This document shows positions 23,807-32,103 of a stretch of DNA of 64,000 bases, piece after piece; the first letter of the stretch is position 1; each line of letters starts with the position of its first letter. Both the position numbers and the translations under genes were made by a program. This DNA comes from an uncultured Blautia sp. (GTDB lineage Bacteria > Bacillota > Clostridia > Lachnospirales > Lachnospiraceae): positions 62,001-126,000 of the forward strand of contig URVB01000004.1 in the NCBI GenBank assembly GCA_900551075.1, written 5' to 3'. Under the pieces are notes generated by a model. The model was given only the letters and a program-made list of their open reading frames with translations, was not told where the DNA came from and did no database searches.

Positions 23807-24751
23807 ATGGGAAGACCGAAAATTTTGGTTGTAGGAAGTATGAATATGGATCTTTTTGTGGAAGGCGCCAATTCGATACCGAAATATGGGGAATCAATTC
23901 TTTGTAGCAATTACGGATATGCAACAGGCGGGAAAGGCTCCAACCAGGCATTTGCTGCCGCTAAGCAGGGCGCCGACGTGGTAGCGGTGGGAAGGCTTGG
24001 AGATGACGAGAATGGGAAGCGGTTAGCGGCATCCCTTAGGCGGGCTGCTGTAAATACAGATTATATTGTGACAGATAAAAATTCTCAGACCGGGCTGGCT
24101 CTGATGCTTTTGGACAAGAGCGGAAAATATGTTTCCTATGTTGCTATGGGCGCAAACAGCCATACCTGTGTGGCAGATGTAAAAAGGGCATTGGACGAAA
24201 ATAAGTTTGATATGATTCTGATGCAGTTGGAGATTCCGCTGGAAACGGTTTACCAGACATATGAACTGGCGAAGGAGCGCGGTATTCCGGTATTTTTGGA
24301 TGCGGGTCCGGCAATGAAGATTCCGCTGGAGCGTCTGAAGGGGCTGTTTATTCTTTCTCCCAATGAGGCTGAAACGGAAGCGTTGACAGGCATTGGCGTG
24401 GATACCAATGAAGGGGCCTTAAAGGCTGCAAAATGGCTTTATGAAAAGGCAGAGCCCCAATATGTTATATTGAAGCTGGGGGCGAGGGGAGCCCTTTTAT
24501 ATAACGGCAGTGAAGCGAAGTTTCTCGACTGCTTTAAGGTAAATGCAGTGGATTCTACTGCGGCAGGAGATACCTTTGGAGCTTCTCTTGCAATTCAGCT
24601 CTGCAAAGGTATGAAAATGGAAAATGCAATTCTGTATGCACATGCCGCAGCCGGTATTTGCGTATCCAGAAAAGGCGCACAGGTTTCTGTGCCTACAGTA
24701 GAAGAGGTAGAAGAGTTTTTGATTCAGAGAATCGGAGGTGTCCTGAGATGA
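23807..24751 (+). CDS. Ribokinase-like PfkB sugar kinase
   Basis: A 314-residue PfkB-family kinase. VVGSMNMDLFVEG near the N-terminus and GGKGSNQAFAAAKQGADV near residue 40 are ribokinase signature 1; DSTAAGDTFGASLA near residue 250 is signature 2, with Ala in place of the first Gly of GAGD. It phosphorylates an imported sugar. I start at ATG 23807, with GGAGG at 23794-23798; a GTG at 23777 opens the frame earlier but lacks a ribosome binding site. The stop overlaps the epimerase start (ATGA). Confidence 0.87.
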   Translation: MGRPKILVVGSMNMDLFVEGANSIPKYGESILCSNYGYATGGKGSNQAFAAAKQGADVVAVGRLGDDENGKRLAASLRRAAVNTDYIVTDKNSQTGLALMLLDKSGKYVSYVAMGANSHTCVADVKRALDENKFDMILMQLEIPLETVYQTYELAKERGIPVFLDAGPAMKIPLERLKGLFILSPNEAETEALTGIGVDTNEGALKAAKWLYEKAEPQYVILKLGARGALLYNGSEAKFLDCFKVNAVDSTAAGDTFGASLAIQLCKGMKMENAILYAHAAAGICVSRKGAQVSVPTVEEVEEFLIQRIGGVLR

Positions 24752-25422
24752 GAAAAGGGTATGTGTCTCCTTCCTTAATGTGTGTCAATCTTATGAACGC
24801 ACAGAAAGATATTGAAGTATTGGAACGGGTGGGCGTGGATTATCTTCATGTGGATATGATGGACAATCACTTTGTTCCTAATATCACTTTAAGTATTGAT
24901 TTTATAAAAGCTTTGAAAAAAATCACAAAAATACCACTGGATATTCATTTGATGATAGAACAGCCGGGGCAGACAGTGGGGCAGTTGGAATGCTGTGATG
25001 AGAATGATATCATCAGTATCCATTATGAAGCCACCAGCCATTCACAGAAGGTTCTGAATGCTATCCATGAGATGGGAGTAAAAGCCGGGATTGCATTAAA
25101 TCCGGGAACTCCGGTATATGCATTGGAGGATTTGCTGCCGGATATAGATATGGTGATTTGTATGACTGTGAATCCGGGATTTGCAGGGCAGAAGCTGATT
25201 CCGGCTACCTTAAAAAAGGTTACAAGACTTCGGGAAATGCTGGATAGAAACGGTTATGACCGGATTCTGATAGAGGTAGATGGAAATGTGAGCTTTGAAA
25301 ATGCCGTTAAAATGCACGACGCAGGAGCGGATATCTATGTTGCGGGAACCTCCAGTATTTTTGCACCCACGGGAACTCTGGAGGAGAATCTGCATAGATT
25401 CAGAGAAATCGTAGGGGCCTGA
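24748..25422 (+). CDS. Ribulose/allulose-phosphate 3-epimerase family (AlsE/Rpe-like)
   Basis: A 224-residue TIM-barrel epimerase. It has VSPSLMCVNL at the start, HVDMMDNHFVPNITLS near residue 34 (metal His and catalytic Asp), LDIHLMIEQP, MTVNPGFAGQ near 141 and EVDGNVS near 174 (second catalytic Asp). PSLMC and FVPN-TLS are nearer to D-allulose-6-phosphate 3-epimerase (AlsE) than to housekeeping Rpe, as I remember those sequences. The start overlaps the kinase stop by 4 bp. A 35-bp tandem duplication covers its last codons and stop. Confidence 0.83.
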   Translation: MRKGYVSPSLMCVNLMNAQKDIEVLERVGVDYLHVDMMDNHFVPNITLSIDFIKALKKITKIPLDIHLMIEQPGQTVGQLECCDENDIISIHYEATSHSQKVLNAIHEMGVKAGIALNPGTPVYALEDLLPDIDMVICMTVNPGFAGQKLIPATLKKVTRLREMLDRNGYDRILIEVDGNVSFENAVKMHDAGADIYVAGTSSIFAPTGTLEENLHRFREIVGA

Positions 25423-25460
25423 CAGTGCATAGATTCAGAGAAATCGCAGGGGCCTGACAG
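25391..25460 (+). repeat. 35-bp tandem duplication over the epimerase stop
   Basis: The 35 bases from 25391 to 25425 are repeated at 25426-25460 with one change (T to C). The first copy encodes the last residues (HRFREIVGA) and the TGA; the second lies outside the gene, between the stop and the HPS ribosome binding site. Confidence 0.92.
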
Positions 25461-25502
25461 ATATGGAAAAAACGGATTATGGTTTAAAGCCGAGGAGGAA
25501 AT

Positions 25503-26132
25503 ATGAAGTTACAGATTGCTTTGGATGATATTACCCTGGAACGGGCAATTGAGCTGGTGGGAGAAATAAAGGATTACATTGATATTATTGAAACCGGCAC
25601 TCCCTTTGTATACGAATATGGAATGCAGGCCGTACGTGTAATGAAGGAAAAATTTCCGGATAAAGAAGTATTGGCAGATATGAAAATTATGGATGCGGGC
25701 TATTATGAGGCAGAAGTGGCTTTTCGGGCAGGCGCGGATTATGTCACTGTGCTGGGTGTGACGGATAATCTGACAATCCGGGGCTGTATGGAGGCGGCAG
25801 AGAAATACGGCAGGGAAATTGTTGCGGATATGATTTGCGTTAAGGATATGGAGGCACGGATTCCAAAGCTGGAGGAGCTGGGGGTTCATGGACTGGCAGT
25901 TCATACGGGAACCGACCAGCAGGCGGCGGGACGGACTCCGCTGGATGATTTGAAAATAATGTCGTCGTGCAGAAAAAAGGCCGGAATTTCCGTTGCAGGC
26001 GGCATTCACGCAAAGACCGTAGAATTGTATGCACAGTATCAGCCGGAGGTTTTGATTGTGGGGAGCGGAATCTGTCATGCGGAAAAACCGGCAGAAGCGG
26101 CAAAAATGATTTATGAGCAGATACATAAGTAG
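25503..26132 (+). CDS. hxlA: 3-hexulose-6-phosphate synthase (HPS)
   Basis: A 209-residue enzyme of the orotidine-decarboxylase-like suprafamily. It would join ribulose-5-P and formaldehyde to arabino-3-hexulose-6-P, or run backward. Motifs are QIALDDITLERA, IDIIETGTPF, LADMKIMDAGYYEAEVAF (the catalytic DxKxxD), ADYVTVLG and VHTGTDQQAAGRTPLDDL, SVAGGI. These match HPS rather than 3-keto-gulonate-6-P decarboxylase. GAGGAGG precedes the ATG. A PHI gene follows 9 bp later, the standard partner. In a sugar-uptake operon of a non-methylotroph, its job may be ribulose-5-P supply, formaldehyde removal or cleavage of an imported sugar product. Confidence 0.87.
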   Translation: MKLQIALDDITLERAIELVGEIKDYIDIIETGTPFVYEYGMQAVRVMKEKFPDKEVLADMKIMDAGYYEAEVAFRAGADYVTVLGVTDNLTIRGCMEAAEKYGREIVADMICVKDMEARIPKLEELGVHGLAVHTGTDQQAAGRTPLDDLKIMSSCRKKAGISVAGGIHAKTVELYAQYQPEVLIVGSGICHAEKPAEAAKMIYEQIHK

Positions 26133-26141
26133 GAGACTGGT

Positions 26142-26702
26142 ATGGATAAGGATTTCATTTTGAGTGCTATTTTGAAAGAATTGGAGGACAATGCAAAACT
26201 GATATCTGCAGAGGAGCTGGTACAGTTTGCGGAAGTGATACAAAAAGCAAAGCGGGTATTTGTAGCAGGAGCCGGACGATCCGGTTTTGCTGCCAGAGCA
26301 TTTTCTAACAGACTGATGCATCTGGGACTTACTGTTTACTTTGTAGGAGAACCGACGACGCCGGCAATTAAAGAGGGTGATCTTTTGGTCATTGGTTCAG
26401 GCTCAGGGGAAACCGGAAGCCTGGTAACGATGGCAAATAAAGCAAAAAGAGCGGGAGCAGGTGTGATTACGGTGACAATTCACCCCGAAGCATCCATCGG
26501 TACTCTGGCAGATGCCTGCATCTGCATTCCGGGAGCGACTCCCAAAAGCGGGCTTACAGACACGGCGGCATCCATCCAGCCTATGGGTAATGCATTCGAG
26601 CAGATGAGCTGGCTGGTATATGATGCAGTGGTTATGATTTTAATGGATAAGTTAGAAAAAACAGAGGAAGAGATGTTCCGTTTACATGCGAATTTAGAAT
26701 AG
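26142..26702 (+). CDS. hxlB: 6-phospho-3-hexuloisomerase (PHI)
   Basis: A 186-residue SIS-domain isomerase converting arabino-3-hexulose-6-P and fructose-6-P. It shows RVFVAGAGRSGFAARAFSNR at 42-61, LMHLGLTVYFVGEPTTPAI and GDLLVIGSGSGETGSL near residue 87 (phosphate binding), and a C-terminal PMGNAFEQ segment. It directly follows HPS (9 bp), as in RuMP loci. A divergent relative lacking SGSGET lies at 18377-18940. It ends the operon. Confidence 0.87.
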   Translation: MDKDFILSAILKELEDNAKLISAEELVQFAEVIQKAKRVFVAGAGRSGFAARAFSNRLMHLGLTVYFVGEPTTPAIKEGDLLVIGSGSGETGSLVTMANKAKRAGAGVITVTIHPEASIGTLADACICIPGATPKSGLTDTAASIQPMGNAFEQMSWLVYDAVVMILMDKLEKTEEEMFRLHANLE

Positions 26703-26776
26703 ACAAAAGTGGAGCGTGGACGTTTAAGCCGGTATGGAAGCAGGGGAAGAAAAGCCTGGCAGGGCTTCACTGCGAA

Positions 26777-26818
26777 TACAAAGCACGGACTACAAAGCAT
26801 GGACTGCAAAGCATGGAA
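26777..26818 (+). repeat. Three 14-bp tandem repeats
   Basis: TACAAAGCACGGAC, TACAAAGCATGGAC and TGCAAAGCATGGAA follow one another in the gap between the PHI and thioesterase genes. No coding or regulatory role is apparent. Confidence 0.7.
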
Positions 26819-26876
26819 TATGAAGATGGGATTCAGGGAGAAATCAGATTTCGTCAATTGTATTATCTTAAAAAAT

Positions 26877-26915
26877 CGGTTATACTTTTTGCAGAAGGGT
26901 ATAACCGGTTTTATT
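26877..26915 (+). terminator. Terminator of the second sugar operon
   Basis: CGGTTATAC (26877-26885) pairs with GTATAACCG (26899-26907), followed by GTTTTATTT. Confidence 0.7.
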
Positions 26916-26939
26916 TATGATTGAGAAAGAAGGACAGAT

Positions 26940-27650
26940 ATGAGTTACAGTTTTGAGAGCCGCGTCCGTTACAGTGAGGTTGGAGAGAACGGCCTTTTGA
27001 CATTACCGGGGATTTTGAATTATTTTCAGGACTGCAGTACGTTTCATTCGGAATCCGTGGGGCTGGGGATAAATGTGCTGAAGGGGAGAAAACGCCTGTG
27101 GGTGCTTTCTGCATGGCAGGTTCTTGTGAACCGGTATCCGCATTTGGGGGAAGATATTGTGACCTCGACATGGGCTTATGCGTTCCGGGGATTTATGGGA
27201 ATGCGTAATTTTGTGATGGATACGGGGGAGGGAGAAAGGCTTGCTTATGCCAATACCTTCTGGACCTATATCAATGCCGAAACGGGTCTGCCGGTAAAGC
27301 TTGAAGACTGGGATACAAAAGGATATGGGTTGGATGAGAAGCTTCAAATGGAATATGCCCCGCGAAAGATTCTGCTGCCGGAAGAAAGGCGGCAGGAGGA
27401 AGCGTTCAGCGTGCAGAAGTATCATCTGGATACCAATCATCATGTGAACAATTGTCAGTATATTCGCATGGCAGCAGATTTTCTTCCGGCGGATTTCCGG
27501 ATCCGTCAAATGCGTGCAGAATATAAGCAGCAGGCAAAGCTTCATGATATCATCTGTCCGGAGATATCACAGAAAGATAACAAAGTGACAGTTTTGCTGA
27601 ACGATAAAAACGAAAAACCATATGCAGTAGCGGAATTTGTAAAATTTTGA
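26940..27650 (+). CDS. Acyl-ACP thioesterase
   Basis: A 236-residue double hot-dog thioesterase of the plant-FatA-like bacterial family, releasing free fatty acids from acyl carrier protein. It shows SRVRYSEVGENGLLTLPGIL near the N-terminus, WVLSAWQV near residue 53 and KYHLDTNHHVNNCQYI near residue 160, which carries the catalytic Asn-His pair. It is a single gene between the sugar operon terminator and a LacI gene and is probably unrelated to sugar uptake. GAAAGAAGG precedes the start. Confidence 0.88.
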   Translation: MSYSFESRVRYSEVGENGLLTLPGILNYFQDCSTFHSESVGLGINVLKGRKRLWVLSAWQVLVNRYPHLGEDIVTSTWAYAFRGFMGMRNFVMDTGEGERLAYANTFWTYINAETGLPVKLEDWDTKGYGLDEKLQMEYAPRKILLPEERRQEEAFSVQKYHLDTNHHVNNCQYIRMAADFLPADFRIRQMRAEYKQQAKLHDIICPEISQKDNKVTVLLNDKNEKPYAVAEFVKF

Positions 27651-27701
27651 AGTTTTTTATACAATTTTTTATTCAATATATCGTTTTTCTAAAAAAGGAG
27701 C

Positions 27702-27730
27702 TTGAGAACAAGTCGATAATCCCGTATAAT
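27702..27730 (+). promoter_or_regulatory. Promoter of the second LacI regulator
   Basis: TTGAGA (27702-27707), 17 bp, TATAAT (27725-27730), 83 bp before the regulator start. Confidence 0.7.
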
Positions 27731-27812
27731 TAAAATAGGCGTGCGCTTAATTAAATAGAATAAAAAATGTCCGGTTTTGGCATATTTTTGAACAGGTATA
27801 AAAGGTGAAGGT

Positions 27813-28895
27813 ATGAGTGGGATTAAAGATGTTGCAAAGAGAGCAGGAGTGTCAATTTCGACGGTTTCAAACGTTTTGAATAAATCTAAATATGTGAGTC
27901 CTGAGTTGGTAAAACGTGTGGAGAAGGCCGCGGAAGAGCTTTCTTATGAGGTTAATCCTATTGCACGTAGTATGAAAAATAACAAAACCGGTACGATTGG
28001 TGTGATCACTGAGGATATGTGCGGGCTGTTCTATCCTTATGTCATCAAAGGGATTAATCTGGTTGCTTCAGAGAAGGGATATCAGATTACAATATATGAT
28101 ACGCAGGGGGCATACGGAGATCAGGCGGCATTGAAGCGGGAAGAGGAAGTGTTCCGCAGGCTGGCTACCAGCAGGGTGGACGGAATTCTTTTTGTGTCAA
28201 TGGTTTCAAATGAACATAAAGAAAAGTATTTTTCGCAGATAAAAAGACTGACCAGCCAGTATAAGCGGATTCCGCTTGTAAGTATGGAGCGGGATTTTAC
28301 AGGTGTGGGGATCGACTCTGTTTATTTTGATGGCTATGAAAATGCGAAGTGCGCAGTTCAGCATTTAATTGAATGCGGCTGCAGAAAAATCGGACATATC
28401 ACAGGTCCGGTGGTCATGCAGATAGCAAAGGAACGTATCAGAGGATATAAGATTTGTTTGGAGGAGAACCACCTTCCGGTAGATGAAGAAAAAATGATCA
28501 TTCATGGTGATTACTCTCATCAGAGCGGGTATATGGCCATGAAGCAGCTCTTGAATGATGTCCCGGATTTGGATGGAGTTTTTTGCGGAAACGATCAGAT
28601 GGCTATCGGTGCACTGAAGGTTCTGAAGGAATGTGGAAAACGCGTGCCTGAGGACATTAAGCTGATCGGGTATGATGATGTATTCCTTGCAAGTGTGGTA
28701 GAACCCTCCATATCTACGATACATATTCAGAAAAAGCATTCAGGGATTGAGGCGGCGAAGATGCTGTTTCAGCGTATAGAAAATCAGGATGAAGAGTTTA
28801 CGGAACCAAAGGGCATTAAAATGGAGAGCCGCCTGGTAATCAGGAAATCAACGGTTGCGGATGCTCCGGAGGACTGGATTCTTTCCGATTGGTAA
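27813..28895 (+). CDS. LacI-family transcriptional regulator
   Basis: A 360-residue regulator with the helix-turn-helix IKDVAKRAGVSISTVSNVLN at residues 4-23 and a binding-protein-like sensor domain (GVITEDMCGLFYPYVIKGIN, LIGYDDVFLASVVEPSISTI). It probably recognises the AAACGTTT palindromes found downstream at 29003-29256, in front of the cupin/ABC/L-pentose genes, and represses them in the absence of sugar. It ends in a strong terminator. Confidence 0.92.
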   Translation: MSGIKDVAKRAGVSISTVSNVLNKSKYVSPELVKRVEKAAEELSYEVNPIARSMKNNKTGTIGVITEDMCGLFYPYVIKGINLVASEKGYQITIYDTQGAYGDQAALKREEEVFRRLATSRVDGILFVSMVSNEHKEKYFSQIKRLTSQYKRIPLVSMERDFTGVGIDSVYFDGYENAKCAVQHLIECGCRKIGHITGPVVMQIAKERIRGYKICLEENHLPVDEEKMIIHGDYSHQSGYMAMKQLLNDVPDLDGVFCGNDQMAIGALKVLKECGKRVPEDIKLIGYDDVFLASVVEPSISTIHIQKKHSGIEAAKMLFQRIENQDEEFTEPKGIKMESRLVIRKSTVADAPEDWILSDW

Positions 28896-28911
28896 AAGAT
28901 TGCTGCAGGGT

Positions 28912-28950
28912 AAAACCCCGGTATCACGAAGGTGTGACGCCGGGGTTTTT
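28912..28950 (+). terminator. Terminator of the second LacI gene
   Basis: AAAACCCCGG (28912-28921) pairs with CCGGGGTTTT (28940-28949), followed by TC. Loop contains a smaller TCAC/GTGA stem. Bidirectional sequence possible. Confidence 0.85.
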
Positions 28951-28982
28951 CAGATGGGAAGGGAAAAATAATTCAATCAATT

Positions 28983-28999
28983 ATTCAAATAATTTGAAT
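28983..28999. promoter_or_regulatory. 17-bp perfect palindrome
   Basis: ATTCAAAT-A-ATTTGAAT, just before the first AAACGTTT site. It could be an operator for another regulator. Confidence 0.5.
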
Positions 29000-29002
29000 T
29001 GT

Positions 29003-29256
29003 AAAACGTTTTGCCGATTATATTTTGATGTAATATACTATGATTTTGTAGAATGTATACAAATTCGAAATAGCGAAACGTTTGAATATGCACAAAGAAT
29101 TTATTTTTGCGAAAAATTAATTGACAAAAACGTTTTTCTGATTTATTATATAAACATGTTAAACAACAGATACGGGGAAAAAGTAATGAGATATAGCAAA
29201 TATAAACAAAGAGGTAGATGCTATATTTTTTTTACAAGTTTTGGAAAAACGTTTTT
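29003..29256. promoter_or_regulatory. Four AAACGTTT-type LacI operators
   Basis: AAAACGTTTT (29003-29012), CGAAACGTTT (29074-29083), AAAAACGTTTTT (29126-29137) and AAAAACGTTTTT (29245-29256). All centre on ACGT. The third lies exactly between the -35 and -10 of the promoter at 29121-29149 and the fourth downstream, suitable for repression and DNA looping by the LacI protein encoded at 27813. Confidence 0.75.
29121..29149 (+). promoter_or_regulatory. Promoter of the cupin/L-pentose operon
   Basis: TTGACA (29121-29126), 17 bp, TATTAT (29144-29149). An AAAAACGTTTTT operator fills the spacer. The untranslated leader would be about 155 nt. Confidence 0.75.
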
Positions 29257-29313
29257 TTGAAAATCAGGAAACAAAGAAAATGTACTAAACAATGAGTAAG
29301 AGGAGGAGTGAAA

Positions 29314-30528
29314 ATGGCTGATCTGAAAAGACTCGCTGAGCAGGCATTGGAGCAGGGTGGGGGCGTTCTCAGGCTGGCACCGACATGGGTACCGAGATCC
29401 TTCTGCAGACCGGGAAAACGAATCAAGCTTCATCCGGATGATTATTTTGTTCTTGGACAAAGAGGCGGCATTGATGAGAGATGGTTTTCTTCTACCACAT
29501 GGGCGGAGAACGGACCCGGAACACCGGACGATGAAGGTTTGAGTTATGTGATCGTGGATGAAGAAGGAACAGAGAGAATTCTGCTTCGCGACGTGGTAGA
29601 GCTTTTAGGGGCAGAAGTGATCGGAGAGACGCTCTGGAACAAATATCACAGATGGGCTATGTTCTCTAAATTTTTTGATAATGCAGGACCCCTTCCGCAT
29701 CACATTCACCATAGGGACGAGCATGCGGCAAGAGTGGGGGCTTCCGGCAAACCGGAAATGTATTTCTTCCCGTCTCAGGTAAATAACCATGGCGGAGAAT
29801 TTCCGTTTACATTCTTCGGGTTTAATCCGGAAACAACAAAAGAAGAAGTTCTGGCTTCATTAAAGAAATTTACTAAAGGCGACAACAGCATCCTGTCCCT
29901 GGCAATGGCATATAAACTGGACCTTGATACAGGCTGGGATGTACCTCCGGGAGTGATGCATGCACCCGGAAGCCTATGTACATACGAGCCGCAGTTTGCA
30001 TCGGATGTATATGCAATGTATCAGTCCGTATTGATGAACGGACAGATCGTAGGGGAGGAGCTCCTCTGGAAAAACACTCCCGGGGAAGAAATCGGCAATT
30101 ACGAATATCTTCTGGGTGTGATCGACTGGGAAAGGAATGTGGATCCTGATTTCCATAAGAACCGCTTTATGAAACCTCTTCCGGTAAAACCAATGGCAGA
30201 AATGGAAGCAGAGGGCTATGTGGAAGAGTGGATTTGCTATAAATGCCCGACAGTCAGTGCGAAACGTCTGACCGTATTGCCGGGACGAGCAGTAACAATT
30301 AAGGACAGCGCACCATACGGCTTGATTTGTCTGGAAGGCCATGGAACCTTCGGCAGATGGGAAATCGAATCTCCGGCGTTGATCCGTTACGGCGAGCTGA
30401 CTCATGACGAGTATTTTGTGACAGAAAAGGCGGCGAAAGAGGGTGTGACGATTACGAATCCTTCCACAACGGATCCGATCGTAATCCTGAAACACTTCTC
30501 AGAGAATCCCGATCTTGTCATTAAATAA
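29314..30528 (+). CDS. ManA-like cupin, putative sugar isomerase (copy 1)
   Basis: A 404-residue cupin protein. LHPDDYFVLG near residue 40, HHIHHRDEHAARVGASGKPE at 129-148 and WDVPPGVMHAPGSLCTYEPQ around 208-227 correspond to the metal-binding His, Glu and His loops of type I mannose-6-phosphate isomerases, but overall length and text differ. A C-terminal domain has VLPGRAVTIKDSAPYG and HGTFGRWE. I start at ATG 29314, with AGGAGGAG five bases ahead; a GTG at 29308 overlaps that site. It is the first gene after the operators. A paralog lies at 35887-37188. Isomerisation of an aldose (for example L-lyxose to L-xylulose) is inferred from neighbours. Confidence 0.7.
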   Translation: MADLKRLAEQALEQGGGVLRLAPTWVPRSFCRPGKRIKLHPDDYFVLGQRGGIDERWFSSTTWAENGPGTPDDEGLSYVIVDEEGTERILLRDVVELLGAEVIGETLWNKYHRWAMFSKFFDNAGPLPHHIHHRDEHAARVGASGKPEMYFFPSQVNNHGGEFPFTFFGFNPETTKEEVLASLKKFTKGDNSILSLAMAYKLDLDTGWDVPPGVMHAPGSLCTYEPQFASDVYAMYQSVLMNGQIVGEELLWKNTPGEEIGNYEYLLGVIDWERNVDPDFHKNRFMKPLPVKPMAEMEAEGYVEEWICYKCPTVSAKRLTVLPGRAVTIKDSAPYGLICLEGHGTFGRWEIESPALIRYGELTHDEYFVTEKAAKEGVTITNPSTTDPIVILKHFSENPDLVIK

Positions 30529-30589
30529 AGAATGTTGGGGGGAGCGATCACCCCGGCGAAAATAAAAATTTAAAAGGAGGAGAGAAATC

Positions 30590-32101
30590 TTGGAAGGCAC
30601 AAAATATATTCTGGAGGCCACAGGAATTGACAAGGCTTTCTCCGGAGTAACTGTCTTGAAAGGTGCTGAGCTTTGCATTGAGCCAGGCGAGCTCCATGCC
30701 CTGATGGGAGAGAATGGTGCAGGAAAATCCACCCTTATGAAAATTATCATGGGAATTTACACCAGGGACGCAGGAAAGGTTGTCCTGGATGGCAAAGAAG
30801 CGGATTTTAAATCTGCCAGAGATGCGCTGGATGCAGGTATCTCCATGATTCATCAGGAGTTGAGTCCTATTCCGGAAATGACGGTTGCGGAAAATGTTTT
30901 CCTGGGAAGAGAGCAGAAAAAGTTTAAGGGCATGCCGTTTGTGGATAAGAAGGAATTAAACCGCAAAACGCAGGAGCTGCTTGAGGAGTACGAGCTTTCT
31001 GAATTTATTAAGCCAAATATGAAGATGAAGGATTTGAACATTGCGCAGATTCAGATGATGGAAATCATCAAGGCTGTATCCTACAACTCAAAGGTTATCA
31101 TCATGGATGAGCCGACTTCTTCTCTGTCTGAAAAAGAGAGCGCTACTCTGTTCAAGATCATTGACAGCTTAAGGGAGAAAAAGGTAGGTATTATTTATAT
31201 CTCTCATCGTATGGAGGAAGTATTCCAGTTGGCTGACCGTGTTTCCGTGCTGCGGGATGGACAGTTTATCGGTTGTGTAAAGGTTGCGGATGCCTCTCGT
31301 GAACAGTTGATCAACATGATGGTTGGACGTGAATTGGAAGGTGGTTATCCGAAGAATACGGCCAGGAAGGGCGATGTGGTTCTGGAGCTTAAAAACTTTA
31401 GCAGAAAAGGCGTATTTGAAAATGTAAACCTGAAGGTGCGTGCAGGAGAAATCCTCGGCATGGCAGGTCTGGTTGGCGCAGGCAGAAGCGAGGTTATGAG
31501 AGCCTTAGTCGGATACGATAAGCTGGATTCCGGAGAGATTATTCTGGAGGGAAAAAATATTACCATTAAGCATCCCCAGGATGCAGTTAATAACCATATT
31601 ATTATGGCGTCTGAGGACAGAAAGGAACTGGGACTTGTACTTTGCCGGAGCATCAAGGAGAATGTTTCCTTACAGAATTTTGGTAAGCTTGCAAGTGGTT
31701 CCTTTATCAATAAGGGTAAGGAAAAACAGCTTGCAAATGAATACACCCGGAAAATGGCTACCAAGATGAACGGTATTGAGGATACGGTATCCAGCCTTTC
31801 CGGCGGTAACCAGCAGAAGGTTGTACTTGCAAAGTGTCTGCTGTCTGATCCGAAGGTCCTGATTATGGATGAGCCTACCAGAGGTATTGATGTCGGCGCT
31901 AAAGCGGCTATTTACAATATTATGGTAGGTTTGGCAGAGCAGGGCATTGCAATTATCATGATTTCTTCCGAAATGCCGGAACTGATTGGTATGAGCGACA
32001 GAGTCGTGGTTATGGCAGGCGGTAAAGTAAGAGGTGAGCTGGAAGGCGAAGAGGCAGCTTCCCAGCAGGCAATCATGAATTTAGCATTTGGAGGAAAATA
32101 A
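30590..32101 (+). CDS. Ribose-type sugar ABC transporter, ATP-binding protein
   Basis: A 503-residue RbsA/MglA-like ATPase. The first domain has GENGAGKST, LNIAQIQMMEI and IIMDEPTSSLS; the second has GLVGAGRSE, LSGGNQQK and LIMDEPTRGID. The start is TTG 30590, preceded by AAAGGAGGAGAG; no ATG occurs before the Walker A region, so the TTG is needed. It follows the first cupin gene by 61 bp and is 2 bp ahead of the permease. It is very similar to 504-2006. Confidence 0.93.
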   Translation: MEGTKYILEATGIDKAFSGVTVLKGAELCIEPGELHALMGENGAGKSTLMKIIMGIYTRDAGKVVLDGKEADFKSARDALDAGISMIHQELSPIPEMTVAENVFLGREQKKFKGMPFVDKKELNRKTQELLEEYELSEFIKPNMKMKDLNIAQIQMMEIIKAVSYNSKVIIMDEPTSSLSEKESATLFKIIDSLREKKVGIIYISHRMEEVFQLADRVSVLRDGQFIGCVKVADASREQLINMMVGRELEGGYPKNTARKGDVVLELKNFSRKGVFENVNLKVRAGEILGMAGLVGAGRSEVMRALVGYDKLDSGEIILEGKNITIKHPQDAVNNHIIMASEDRKELGLVLCRSIKENVSLQNFGKLASGSFINKGKEKQLANEYTRKMATKMNGIEDTVSSLSGGNQQKVVLAKCLLSDPKVLIMDEPTRGIDVGAKAAIYNIMVGLAEQGIAIIMISSEMPELIGMSDRVVVMAGGKVRGELEGEEAASQQAIMNLAFGGK

Positions 32102-32103
32102 AA

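Larger units (their letters stand above)
28896..29313 (+). promoter_or_regulatory. Long regulatory gap ahead of the L-pentose locus
   Basis: 418 AT-rich bases with no convincing gene; a weak frame from 28889 to 29260 has no family features. It holds the LacI-gene terminator, a 17-bp palindrome, four AAACGTTT operators, a good promoter at 29121-29149 and AGGAGGAG for the first cupin gene. Confidence 0.7.

Noticed and set aside
25503..26132. 3-keto-L-gulonate-6-phosphate decarboxylase (UlaD) feeding the UlaE/AraD genes
   Set aside because: The motifs DMKIMDAG, VTVLG and VHTGTDQQAAGR fit HPS, and the adjacent gene is PHI; UlaE and AraD belong to a separate operon 14 kb away.
28889..29260. 123-codon frame over the regulatory gap before the L-pentose locus
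   Set aside because: AT-rich, with no family features, overlapping the terminator, operators and promoter.
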